Assembly (NCBI GenBank): GCA_023954075.1
Contig: JAMLIV010000014.1
Coordinates: 1 to 64,000, forward strand
Direction of reading: 5' to 3'
DNA: 64,000 nt
Source: Lysobacteraceae bacterium
GTDB taxonomy: Bacteria; Pseudomonadota; Gammaproteobacteria; Xanthomonadales; Xanthomonadaceae
How positions within the stretch are numbered: position 1 is the stretch's first letter; every line of letters begins with the position of its first letter. The position numbers were made by a program, and so were the translations under genes. The notes beneath the pieces are model-generated. The model did not search any database and had not been told where the DNA came from. It saw only the letters and a program-made list of their open reading frames with translations. This document shows, in pieces, positions 19,211 to 27,927 of the stretch.

Positions 19211-20368
19211 TCAGCGTCCGGCCAGCGCGTCGACGATCTTCAACCGCCGCGCGCGCAGGGCCGGCAGCAGCCCTACCAGCACGCCGATGCCCAGCATCAG
19301 CGCAAGACCGGTGAGCCATGTCTGCGACACCACGGTCTGCAGCGGCATCATGCCGCCGCTGGCCTTGGCCAGGCCGGGCATGATCGCCGCCGCAGCGCCC
19401 ATGCCCAGCGCGCCGCCCAGTACCACCAGCAGCACCGATTCAGTCAGCACCAGCACCAGCACGGTGCGATCCGTGAAGCCCAGGGTCTTGAGCGTCGCCA
19501 GCTCCGGAATGCGCTCTCGCACCGCCTGCGCCATGGTGTTTCCGGTCAGCAGGATCAGGGTGAAGAACACCGCGCCCATGATCGCGGTGACGATCAGGCC
19601 GATATCGGCGAACTGCCTGGCGAACGCCTGCTGGAAAGCCGATTCGGTCTGGGTCTTGGTCTCATGGTCGGAGTTGGCCGAGATCGCGTCGATGGCCTGC
19701 GCCACGCTGGATGCCTGGCTCGCGTCGTCGAGCACCACGGTGAACCAGCTCACCTGGTTCTTGATGTAGTCGTTGGCTTCGTCGAAGTAGGCCCAGTTCA
19801 TCACGAGCTGATTCTCCTGCCCCACCTGCGAGCGATCCCTGGCGCGAAAGATCGTGGTCAGCTGCAGCGGCCAGTCGTTGCTGCCGTCACGCGGGAAGAT
19901 CGTGGCCTGCAGCGGGATGGTGTCGCCGATCTTCCAGCCGAACTTCTGCGCCAGCGCCTCGCCCACCGCCGCGCCGGTGCGGGTGGCCTTGAACGCTTCC
20001 ACCTGTTCGGGCGGCGCGTCGAACTCGGTGTAGATCTCGAAGTAGTTGGGTGCCACCGAGAAATTGGGGAAGAAGTTCCGCATGTCCTGGTAGATGCCGC
20101 CGAACCACATCGCATAGGTGGTCTTCTGCACGCCGGGAATGCCCTCGATCTGCCGCAGCAGGCGGATCGGCAGAGTCTGGGTGATCGACAGGCGCGAGGA
20201 CACGATCAGCCGGTTCGCGCCGTCCACGCTGCCGCCGGAATTGAACGCCACGCGCACCGAGTCGAGCAGCCCGAACAGCAGGAACGCGGTGACGACCGAA
20301 AGCAGCGTCAGCGCGGTGCGGGTACGGCTGCGGAACAGCTGCGCCCAGATGAGGTGGAGGAATTTCAT
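19211..20368 (-). CDS. MacB/FtsX-type ABC permease
   Basis: Inner-membrane permease of 385 residues with the MacB/LolE layout: one N-terminal helix (about 15-38), a periplasmic domain, and three C-terminal helices with the FtsX signature RERIPELATLKTLGFTDRTV. The ATG at 20368 (MKFLHLIW) is chosen because it starts the first helix and overlaps the stop of the preceding 24-codon micro-ORF in ATGA. A longer in-frame version would read through the repeated micro-ORF DNA in another frame and is not credible. Confidence 0.88.
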   Translation of the reverse strand: MKFLHLIWAQLFRSRTRTALTLLSVVTAFLLFGLLDSVRVAFNSGGSVDGANRLIVSSRLSITQTLPIRLLRQIEGIPGVQKTTYAMWFGGIYQDMRNFFPNFSVAPNYFEIYTEFDAPPEQVEAFKATRTGAAVGEALAQKFGWKIGDTIPLQATIFPRDGSNDWPLQLTTIFRARDRSQVGQENQLVMNWAYFDEANDYIKNQVSWFTVVLDDASQASSVAQAIDAISANSDHETKTQTESAFQQAFARQFADIGLIVTAIMGAVFFTLILLTGNTMAQAVRERIPELATLKTLGFTDRTVLVLVLTESVLLVVLGGALGMGAAAAIMPGLAKASGGMMPLQTVVSQTWLTGLALMLGIGVLVGLLPALRARRLKIVDALAGR

Positions 20369-20439
20369 GGCGCACATCCCTGTGCGCCACCCTGCGGGCG
20401 GCTTCGCCGTGAAAAACGCCTGTCCTGTCGTTTTTTCAT
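20365..20439 (-). CDS. Micro-ORF 2 of a tandem pair (24 aa)
   Basis: A 24-codon basic frame, MKKRQDRRFSRRSRPQGGAQ followed by GCAP. Its ATG overlaps the stop of micro-ORF 1 (ATGA) and its own stop overlaps the permease ATG (ATGA). It is a direct duplicate of micro-ORF 1 with a period of 71 bp, which is exactly 75 nt minus the 4-nt overlap. It differs at six residues (Q/R, C/R, T/A, H/Q, V/C and one flanking change). Function is unknown; it could be a translational-coupling leader between ATPase and permease, or a repeat element that happens to keep frame. Confidence 0.45.
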   Translation of the reverse strand: MKKRQDRRFSRRSRPQGGAQGCAP

Positions 20440-20510
20440 GGCGCAACTCCGTGTGTGCCACCTTGCGGGCAGCTTCGCTGTGAAAAACGCCTGTCCTGTC
20501 GTTTTTTCAT
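20436..20510 (-). CDS. Micro-ORF 1 of a tandem pair (24 aa)
   Basis: A 24-codon frame, MKKRQDRRFSQRSCPQGGTH followed by GVAP, with a clear ribosome-binding site (GGAGG, about 7 nt before the ATG) in the 13-nt gap after the ATPase stop. Its stop overlaps the ATG of the duplicate micro-ORF. A good Shine-Dalgarno sequence, conserved reading frame in the duplicate, and stop/start overlaps on both sides favour real translation, but no family was recognised. Confidence 0.5.
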   Translation of the reverse strand: MKKRQDRRFSQRSCPQGGTHGVAP

Positions 20511-20523
20511 GATGACCTCCGAC

Positions 20524-21213
<690 letters not shown>

Positions 21214-21236
21214 GGGGATTCCTCTGTGTGATGTGG

Positions 21237-21371
21237 GTCGGCCCTACGCGGCCGACGGAAAGCCGTGCGGGCAATGGAATGACACGATGCCCGGCGCGTC
21301 GGGGGCGTCGCCCCGACCTACGGCACGAACGCGGGCATTGCTCAAGCGCAGGTCGGCCTTGCGCGGCCGAC
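21237..21371. repeat. Three REP-like hairpins inside the export operon
   Basis: Three inverted repeats with 7-bp arms and 6-nt loops lie in 135 bp: GTCGGCC/GGCCGAC at 21237-21256, GTCGGGG/CCCCGAC at 21298-21317, and GTCGGCC/GGCCGAC at 21352-21371. They fill the gap between the membrane-fusion gene and the ATPase gene. They could be REP-type repeats or mRNA-processing or attenuation hairpins. Confidence 0.6.
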
Positions 21372-21386
21372 GTAAAGGCATCCGGT

Positions 21387-22616
21387 TCATCGTGGCGCGG
21401 CCACCCGCACCGCGTCGCCGTCCTTCAATTCCGCCGGCGGATCGAGCACCACGCTCTGCCCAGCGGCCAGCCCCGACAGCACCTGCCGCCCGTCGCCCAG
21501 CGCGACGCCGGTCTCGACGCCGCGCAGCGCAACCTTGCCGTCCTGCACCACGAACACCCGGTTTGCACCGTCGCGCGAAACGATGGCGTTCTGCGGCACG
21601 CGCACGCCGCGCGGCTGTTCGGCTTCGTCACCGCGCTCGGCCTCCAGGAAGCTCACCCGCACACCCATGTCCGGCACGATGCGCGCGTCCTTTTCCCTGA
21701 GCGCCACGCGCACCTTCACCGTGGCCTTGCCGCGGTCGGCGGCCGGGATGATCGCAATGACTTCCGCCGGAATCTTCCAGTCGGGATAGGCATTGAGAAC
21801 CGCTTCCACCGGCATGCCCGGCTGCACCCGGCCGATGTAGGACTCGCCCACGTCCACCTCCACTTCCAGCGAATCCATGTCCACGATGGTGCCGATGCCG
21901 GTGCGGGTATAGCCGCCGGTGGCGAGTGGGGACACGATCTCGCCGGGCTGCGCCGCCTTGGCGATCACCACCCCGGCAAACGGCGCGCGCACGATGGTGT
22001 TGTCCACGCCGTTTCTGGCGATTTCCAGCGAATCCGCGGCCACCTGCACGTTGCGCTGCGCAGTCACGCGCTGGGCACGCAGGGCATCGCGCTGCGCCAC
22101 CGCGGCATCGTGCTGCGAACGCGAGACCAGCCCGCGCTGCACCAGTTCGGTCAACCGCACCGCTTCGGCCTCGGCCTGCGTCAGCTGCGCCTGTATCGAG
22201 GCCACCTGGCTGCGCGCGGCCGAAAGCTGCGCATCGGCGAGGGCGAACTGCGCGTCGGCATCGACCGGATCGAGCCGCGCCATCACCTGCCCCTCTTCCA
22301 CCCGCATGCCCTCCTCGATCAGCACCTCCAGCACGCGCCCGGTGACCTTGGCCGAGACGGTCGCCATGCGCCGCGCCACCACATAGCCGCTGGCATCGAG
22401 CACCGAGGCGCTGGCGGCGGTGTTGCCGATGGCAATGACGGGCGCGGTGCGCACTTCGATGCTGCGGTCGCCCCTGCTCATCACCCAGCCGATGACAGCG
22501 ACACCCGCGACGGCAAGAGCCGCCAAAACCCACCACTTCGCGCTCGACGCGGAAGGCGGCGGCGGGGCGTTGCGCTCGATGCGCAGTTCCTTGAGGAGTT
22601 CGGCGGAAGCGTTCAT
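21387..22616 (-). CDS. Periplasmic membrane-fusion (adaptor) protein, MacA/HlyD type
   Basis: Adaptor protein of 409 residues that links the inner-membrane ABC permeases to an outer-membrane channel. A cytoplasmic N-terminus and one membrane helix (about 32-50) are followed by the first lipoyl half (VSAKVTGRVLEVLIEEGMRV). A coiled-coil hairpin rich in Ala, Gln and Arg (about 125-195), the second lipoyl half (IVRAPFAGVVIAKAAQPGEI) and beta-barrel domains complete it. ATG 22616 is chosen ahead of the cytoplasmic tail. No outer-membrane factor gene is present in the window. Confidence 0.9.
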   Translation of the reverse strand: MNASAELLKELRIERNAPPPPSASSAKWWVLAALAVAGVAVIGWVMSRGDRSIEVRTAPVIAIGNTAASASVLDASGYVVARRMATVSAKVTGRVLEVLIEEGMRVEEGQVMARLDPVDADAQFALADAQLSAARSQVASIQAQLTQAEAEAVRLTELVQRGLVSRSQHDAAVAQRDALRAQRVTAQRNVQVAADSLEIARNGVDNTIVRAPFAGVVIAKAAQPGEIVSPLATGGYTRTGIGTIVDMDSLEVEVDVGESYIGRVQPGMPVEAVLNAYPDWKIPAEVIAIIPAADRGKATVKVRVALREKDARIVPDMGVRVSFLEAERGDEAEQPRGVRVPQNAIVSRDGANRVFVVQDGKVALRGVETGVALGDGRQVLSGLAAGQSVVLDPPAELKDGDAVRVAAPR

Positions 22617-22776
22617 GGGGTACCTGGACATTGATCGGCGCGAAGTGTGACGCAACCGGGCGTGCAAGGCACCGGTGGAGGAACACTGGGTGTCGCCATG
22701 GTGCAGCTACGCCTTGCGATGACAGCGACGGCACCGCGCCCATGTGTGCTGCGGGTTGAAATCGCGGACAGAACCT

Positions 22777-23964
22777 TCAAAGCCCAACCACCGATTTGGC
22801 CAATGGCTCTCGAAGCAAGCGCCGTATAGGCCAAGCAGAGGCCAAAAGACCCAGTCCAATCGCATAAGCGATAGTCCACCCTGCAACAGCAGCGCCAACG
22901 CGCAATTGCAACCGTACCGCTTGCGACAGCGTTGCGCTGCTGACGCCGTAGCCATCCAGAACAAGCCATCCAAGCGAAACTACGACAACCGCACACAATG
23001 TGGCAATCAGCGCCACCTCGACAAACAGCGCCAATGTCAGTGCCATGTCGTGGAACCCCAGCGCCCGCAACACCGCGAACTCACGTCGCCGCGCTTTCAG
23101 TGCCATGCTCGATGCATTGGCGATGGCGAGCACGGCAACCAGCCCGAGAAGGAGGGCAACACCCCATGCGGCAATAGACGTGTAGCGGTATACGAAGCCG
23201 ATCTGAAAACGATAGTAATCCGGCTGCCGGATGGCTTCCAGCCCGCGCAGTGACGGGTCTTGCGACAACGCCCGCGCGAACTGCTCAAAGGATTCCGGCG
23301 AGTCCAGCTTGACCCAGACGGTAGATACTCGTCCCCGCGCATTCCAGGCATCTTGCAGACTGCCGATATCCATCCACAATTCCGAATCCCACAGGCTTCC
23401 GCCCGTATCAAACTTCCCAGTGATTCGCCAGGGTGTCCTGCGGATGAGCACCTGCGCGCCGGTATCAAGCCGTACAAAGCTTCGTGCAGCCCCTGCTCCC
23501 GCCATCAACTCGGACATGCCGGGCCCGAACGGCTGCCCCCTCGTCTTTACCGCGTGCCCCAAAACCTCCCAGAACACCGGCGAAATCCCGCGCAATACGA
23601 TGTTCGTGCGCACGCCGTCGCGACGAAGCATGTTCGTATTCACCACAAGTTGCGGTGCCACCAGTGCGGAGCCGTCGGCCTGCCGTGCAACACCGGGAAG
23701 ATTTCCAATGAGAGTGATCTGCTCTGCATTGCGCATCCCGCCAATGGCCTCATTCGGCGATGTGCCGACGGTGACAACTGCAATATCGGGAAGGCCGGTA
23801 CGTGCAGCCAGCCGTGCAATGCCTTCCGGGATGGTCAGCAATCCGAGAAGGGTGCCGCTGGCAATCAAAAAACCAGTCGCTGCCAATGCCATATGACGCG
23901 GATTCGCAAGACCCATACGCAGCGACAAAAGCAATGCGGCTCCCGCTTGTCTCAGGATCGGCAT
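22777..23964 (-). CDS. FtsX-type ABC permease, accessory pair member B
   Basis: Permease of 395 residues with an N-terminal helix (about 22-45), a periplasmic domain and three C-terminal helices, including the FtsX signature RREFAVLRALGFHDMALTLA. Base composition is visibly less GC-rich than in the neighbouring MFP and ATPase genes, a sign of separate origin. It starts 1 nt after the stop of the upstream permease. No ATPase gene is paired with it, so it most likely uses the ATPase at 20524-21213. Confidence 0.82.
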   Translation of the reverse strand: MPILRQAGAALLLSLRMGLANPRHMALAATGFLIASGTLLGLLTIPEGIARLAARTGLPDIAVVTVGTSPNEAIGGMRNAEQITLIGNLPGVARQADGSALVAPQLVVNTNMLRRDGVRTNIVLRGISPVFWEVLGHAVKTRGQPFGPGMSELMAGAGAARSFVRLDTGAQVLIRRTPWRITGKFDTGGSLWDSELWMDIGSLQDAWNARGRVSTVWVKLDSPESFEQFARALSQDPSLRGLEAIRQPDYYRFQIGFVYRYTSIAAWGVALLLGLVAVLAIANASSMALKARRREFAVLRALGFHDMALTLALFVEVALIATLCAVVVVSLGWLVLDGYGVSSATLSQAVRLQLRVGAAVAGWTIAYAIGLGLLASAWPIRRLLREPLAKSVVGL

Positions 23965-23965
23965 G

Positions 23966-25129
23966 TCAGGGAGCCAGCAGATCCGTCGTGCGCAGGCGGC
24001 TGATGGACGTAATCGGCGCGATCAATGACACTGCCGCTACGAACAGCAGAATCACAGGGAGTCCTTGCCACACCCATGCCGGAATACGGAAGCCGTTGAA
24101 AAACAGCCCCATGCTGTCAGGCAGGTTGTTCAGAAGAAGCATTGCGACGCCTATACCGACAAGCGCGGCGAGGATCGTGATGGACAGAAACTCCAGTACG
24201 AACGCACGCCATAACGTCCCATGCCTGAAACCCAATACCAGCAGCAGGGCCAAACTGGCGCGGCGCTGTGCGATGGCATGGGCAAGAACGCTGATCATGA
24301 CCAGCAACGTACACAGCAAAACTGCCAGCATGACCGCGCCAAGGACATATTGAGCCACGCCAAAACGGGCCAGCGCATTTTGGACCACCGCATCTGCGCT
24401 GGCAATGATCGGGGGATCGTCATGCGCGAACGCATCCTCAATCTGCGCAACCAGGGTATGCACTCGTCCAGGGTCTTCCGGATAAATCGCAAGATCACTC
24501 ACAGTGTCCTTCCCATCTTCCTGCAGGGCAGCACGGTTGAAATATTCGTAATGGCCAAATACAATGGAGTTGGCAATCGGGTTTTCATCCTGCGGCCTAA
24601 TTCCGGCGATGTTCATCGCTACTGGACGTCGTGTGAATACATTTGCCGGTGACACGCCCATGCCGGTCTGCCATTGACAATCCGCTGCCGTCTTTGGGCC
24701 AAGCAAAACGCCCATGGGATCATCAAACCAGCGTGACTGCATGTCGTGAAGCTCGGGCGAGGATGGAGGCCACATCGGCGATGCAAGGATCCCCTCGCGC
24801 GACCCGCCAAATGCCTGAATGGAAATGGCGGAAGCGGTGTCCTTGCAGGTAACCAGTATGATCGTGGAATAAACGACGTGCTGAACCCCCTCCATGACAG
24901 CAAGACGCCGGGCATATCGAAGCGGCAGATCGTGACCCTCACTGGCTGCTTCGATTGCCACGACCACACGCGCCTGGCGATCCCCAGAGGCCGCAGATGG
25001 AAAAAAAGGCGCCATCAACACACCGAGAATCAACCAGGCTGCAATGGCCAAAGCCAGCGTCATCACCAGATACACCGGCCTGCAGGGTTCCGATGCCAAT
25101 GCGCGCACTGCCAGAAGCAGCTCAGTCAT
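23966..25129 (-). CDS. FtsX-type ABC permease, accessory pair member A
   Basis: Divergent FtsX-type permease of 387 residues: an N-terminal helix (about 18-42), a periplasmic domain of about 220 residues with several Cys, and C-terminal helices around LGAVMLAVLLCTLLVMISVL, FLSITILAALVGIGVAMLLL and LPVILLFVAAVSLI. The pairing with the following permease, the co-directional peptide and thioredoxin genes upstream, and shared lower GC suggest the four form one acquired module feeding the export system downstream. Confidence 0.78.
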   Translation of the reverse strand: MTELLLAVRALASEPCRPVYLVMTLALAIAAWLILGVLMAPFFPSAASGDRQARVVVAIEAASEGHDLPLRYARRLAVMEGVQHVVYSTIILVTCKDTASAISIQAFGGSREGILASPMWPPSSPELHDMQSRWFDDPMGVLLGPKTAADCQWQTGMGVSPANVFTRRPVAMNIAGIRPQDENPIANSIVFGHYEYFNRAALQEDGKDTVSDLAIYPEDPGRVHTLVAQIEDAFAHDDPPIIASADAVVQNALARFGVAQYVLGAVMLAVLLCTLLVMISVLAHAIAQRRASLALLLVLGFRHGTLWRAFVLEFLSITILAALVGIGVAMLLLNNLPDSMGLFFNGFRIPAWVWQGLPVILLFVAAVSLIAPITSISRLRTTDLLAP

Positions 25130-25229
25130 TCATGCTCCAGGGTTCCGTGCGAACAAATACCCGATAAAAGAGCGTGGGCAGCCCTGAAGAACATGCGTGC
25201 AGGCGTACTTTCACACCTGTTCGCCACCG

Positions 25230-25820
25230 CTACTGCAAAGGCGCATCGCTGAGCGGGAAACTCAGCGTTGCCATCATGGCGGCATCGCTGCCATCGTATA
25301 GGCCGGCATGCACCCCCGACAGAGCCAGATTCTGATCGAAGAAATACACGGCAGGAAGTGCCGTACCGCCCAGAACTCCATCGACGATAAAATCGGGCGT
25401 ATGCAGCCACAAAATATCGCTGCGATCCTCCGGAGCCGCGGAGTGAGCCGTCTCGCTACCCATGAGCAGAACGACGATCTGCACGCCATGCTCCGTCTGG
25501 TAACTCGCCCCGTGAGTCGCGACATAGCCCGTCAATGCCGCACACGGTGGGCACCCGTCAACTGTCTTGATGACCAAGGCAGGCCCCCGCAGCATATCCT
25601 GCAGGTTGCCGCCTTCTCCATTCTGGTTCAGTACCGTAATATCAACGGGGATCGTCTTGCCCACATTGGGGCCAGGGTCACGATCCTGACGCTGGACGAA
25701 CTGCCGCGCCGCATCTTCGTCACCGACGGCTTCCCCTGCCATTGCCTGATGGATGGGAAGCGCAAAAAGCAATGCCATTGCGGACGAAAAAAACGAAACC
25801 GGGAATACATGTCGCAACAT
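25230..25820 (-). CDS. Exported thioredoxin-like protein with CPPC active site
   Basis: Predicted periplasmic thiol-disulfide protein of 196 residues. A signal peptide ends near residue 28 (HQAMA/GE). The thioredoxin-like fold has the redox motif DGCPPCAALTGYV (Cys90 and Cys93) and a cis-proline segment TALPAVYFF (about residues 154-162). ATG 25820 follows GAGGAG at good spacing and begins the signal peptide; an upstream in-frame start is not needed. It sits between a small exported protein with four mature cysteines and the permease pair, which suggests that it forms or isomerises disulfides in that protein. Confidence 0.78.
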   Translation of the reverse strand: MLRHVFPVSFFSSAMALLFALPIHQAMAGEAVGDEDAARQFVQRQDRDPGPNVGKTIPVDITVLNQNGEGGNLQDMLRGPALVIKTVDGCPPCAALTGYVATHGASYQTEHGVQIVVLLMGSETAHSAAPEDRSDILWLHTPDFIVDGVLGGTALPAVYFFDQNLALSGVHAGLYDGSDAAMMATLSFPLSDAPLQ

Positions 25821-25894
25821 GGAAGACTCCTCAGGTGAAGAGACGTCCTCCCCGACAGAGTCGGGGAGTCTCCTGAGAGATGGAAAATGGACTT

Positions 25895-26134
25895 CTAGGG
25901 GACGCTGCAAACAACCTTAACTTCGCAATACCACCCGTTCTTGCTGCTATAGCCGCAAACAACCTGCGATGAGCACCCGCTGATGGTTTCATTTCCAATC
26001 ATCAGATCAATGGGGCCCGCTGACACATCGGCAGCAAGAACCGTCGCCGATGTTGCGACCAGCATGGATGCACCGAAGATCAGCGCAAAAGTTACGCCCT
26101 TGCAGCTACCAAAAACTGAAGAAAGCTTTTTCAT
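25895..26134 (-). CDS. Small exported four-cysteine peptide, first gene of export operon
   Basis: A 79-residue product. The first 35 residues look like a long Sec signal peptide (MKKLSSVFGSCKGVTFALIF ... ATVLAA). The mature part of about 44 residues contains Cys54, Cys60, Cys70 and Cys76 in the spacing C-x5-C-x9-C-x5-C, with an aromatic GWY segment before the third. The ATG follows AAGG. It is the first gene of a minus-strand unit leading into an exported CPPC protein and FtsX-type permeases. I infer a secreted, disulfide-bonded peptide such as a bacteriocin-like or signalling peptide; no family was recognised. Confidence 0.6.
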   Translation of the reverse strand: MKKLSSVFGSCKGVTFALIFGASMLVATSATVLAADVSAGPIDLMIGNETISGCSSQVVCGYSSKNGWYCEVKVVCSVP

Positions 26135-26249
26135 CGCCTTGATCCCTTGGCTCGTTGACCCCTGCACTGACCTTCTACCCCCCCCCTCCATGCGATGTCA
26201 AGTAGTCATCTTGCGTGATTCCAACGGCCCCGCATGCCGTCGAATCCCA

Positions 26250-26285
26250 CGCGCCATCGATCCGCAACTGGCGCTGGAAGCCTGG
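26250..26285 (+). pseudogene. Remnant of a DesR/NarL-type response regulator gene
   Basis: A 36-bp stretch encodes RAIDPQLALEAW, identical at the protein level to part of the response regulator at 45017-45619, with about 30 of 36 bases matching. No further similarity was seen on either side. It may be a relic of a regulator once associated with this exporter; the match is short and could be coincidental. Confidence 0.35.
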
Positions 26286-26426
26286 GGCACCTCGAATAAC
26301 CCCGACATTCCGCAGCCACCTTCCCCAATCGCCTTGCGAACGTCGTGACAGAGGCTGCTGGTGGGTCCTGACGTGAACTTGATGGCGGAATCTCGCCGAT
26401 TTTCGGCCTTTTTCGGCCTTTTTCTC

Positions 26427-27456
26427 TCATCCTGCCGCATTACGGACGGATTGAAGGTGTGCGAACCGCTTCAAGTTGTAGCAGGTCGCCATCATCGTCA
26501 TGGCAAAATCCGCCCGCGCCTGGCCGATGCTGCGGATCAGCTTGCCGCCCATCTGCGCGATGCCCGCGAAGGCGTGTTCCACCCCGCGCCCGAACCTGGG
26601 CGATGCGGGCATTGCGCTGAATCTGGCGCGCGCTCAAGGACGATTGCGCGCGCCTTTGCGCTGAATCCGGTTGCGGTAGCCGCCGGCCTTGAGCAGCGCA
26701 TCGTGCTTCTCGCTGGGATAGCCCCGGTCCGCGTGCACATCCGCGCTCGTGTTGGCCCGATCCAGCACCGATTCCAGATGCCGGCGCTGCTGTCGTGCTC
26801 GCTGGCGTGCTCGTCTGTCTTGCGGATGAACTTGTGGCGCACGTCCACACGTTCACCGTGAGCTTGTAACCGTGGTGGCTCTGCCCGTGCTTTTCGTCCA
26901 GCGGGCATCCAGGTCCTTCTGGCGCCGCTGCAGGCGTCAATCACCAGCATCGCGTCCTGCTCCACCAGCGCCTTCTCCTCCCGGGTGAAGTGCTGCCGGG
27001 GCGCGGGAACGATCGTGGCATCCACGATCTGGCCGCAGCGCGCGCCGAATGGCCGTGCGCGTCCAGCTGCTGCTGCACGCCCTCGAGAATCGCCTGGGCC
27101 GCCGCCGCGCGTGCGGTTCTCGAAGGTCCACCGTGGTCGGTCCGGGATGTGGCCGACTGCGACAGGCCGCAAAACCGCTGGAAGCTCATCCGGTCCAGCA
27201 GCTGGAATTCCAGCTGCTCGTCGGACAGGTTGTGCAGCCGCTTCACCACCAGGAGCCGAACCATCGTCTCGGTCGGATACGGCGGACGCCCGCCTTGCGC
27301 ACTCGTCGGGCGGGGCGCCACCCGATCCACCTGCGCCGCCAGCGCCGCGAAATCGATGTGCCTGTCCAGCAGCGCCAGCGGATCACCCAGCTTGTCCAGC
27401 TTGGTCCGGCGCTTGTCACCGGCGAACAGGTCGGTCTTGATGGCGCTGCGCTTCAT
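26427..27456 (-). pseudogene. IS5-like transposase, multiply frameshifted
   Basis: Decayed transposase read on the minus strand from an intact N-terminus at 27456 (MKRSAIKTDLFAGDKRRTKL, then GRPPYPTETMVRLLVVKRLH). Continuing pieces in other frames include IVDATIVPAPRQHFTREEKA, HGYKLTVNVDVR-like segments and a C-terminal piece ADFAMTMMATCYNLKRFA ending at 26427. This order matches IS5-group DDE transposases. At least three frame changes separate the pieces, so no functional protein is made. Terminal inverted repeats were not identified. It lies at the distal end of the integron array. Confidence 0.8.
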
Positions 27457-27630
27457 GCGAGTGGCCGGGTGTCAGGTCGAGGCGGGGGAAGTATGCCGCC
27501 TGGGCGCGGCTGAGTGAGGGTTTTTCGAGGTTCCCTTTATCTGAATTCTCGGCGATATGATCAATTGCGATATAAAAACAATAGGTCTTGCTCATTTATA
27601 TCCGCCGCCTTATGCGATGCCTAAGGGTAA

Positions 27631-27864
27631 TTACTTTCGGCCCTCATCAAATGCTTTTTTCAACTTTCTTCCGAGTTCTGATGCCATTTTCATGGATTTT
27701 CCTGTCGCTCTAGCCGCGCCTTCAAGTGAGTCTGGGGCATGGCGGCGCGCCGCCTTTGCGCTGCGGATGAGTAACCGCCACGCCCAGCGGCATACGTAGA
27801 ATATGACGTAGAGAAACAAAACTACTAGAATGCCTTTGGCGGCAGAATCAATTAGTGAATTCAC
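27631..27864 (-). CDS. Integron cassette 11: small membrane protein
   Basis: A 77-residue product from a GTG start behind GGGGG. One membrane helix (about 10-30, GILVVLFLYVIFYVCRWAWR) is followed by a basic, amphipathic C-terminal tail rich in Lys, Arg and Ala. It is the most distal cassette of the array. It has the expected orientation, but no attC was found on its 3-prime side, where AT-richer DNA and the IS5-like relic begin. Function unknown. Confidence 0.6.
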   Translation of the reverse strand: MNSLIDSAAKGILVVLFLYVIFYVCRWAWRLLIRSAKAARRHAPDSLEGAARATGKSMKMASELGRKLKKAFDEGRK

Positions 27865-27927
27865 GGTATCCCCCTTTGATGCCTAACACCTGAGTTAAGC
27901 CGCGCCGCGAAGCGGCGTCGGCTTGGA

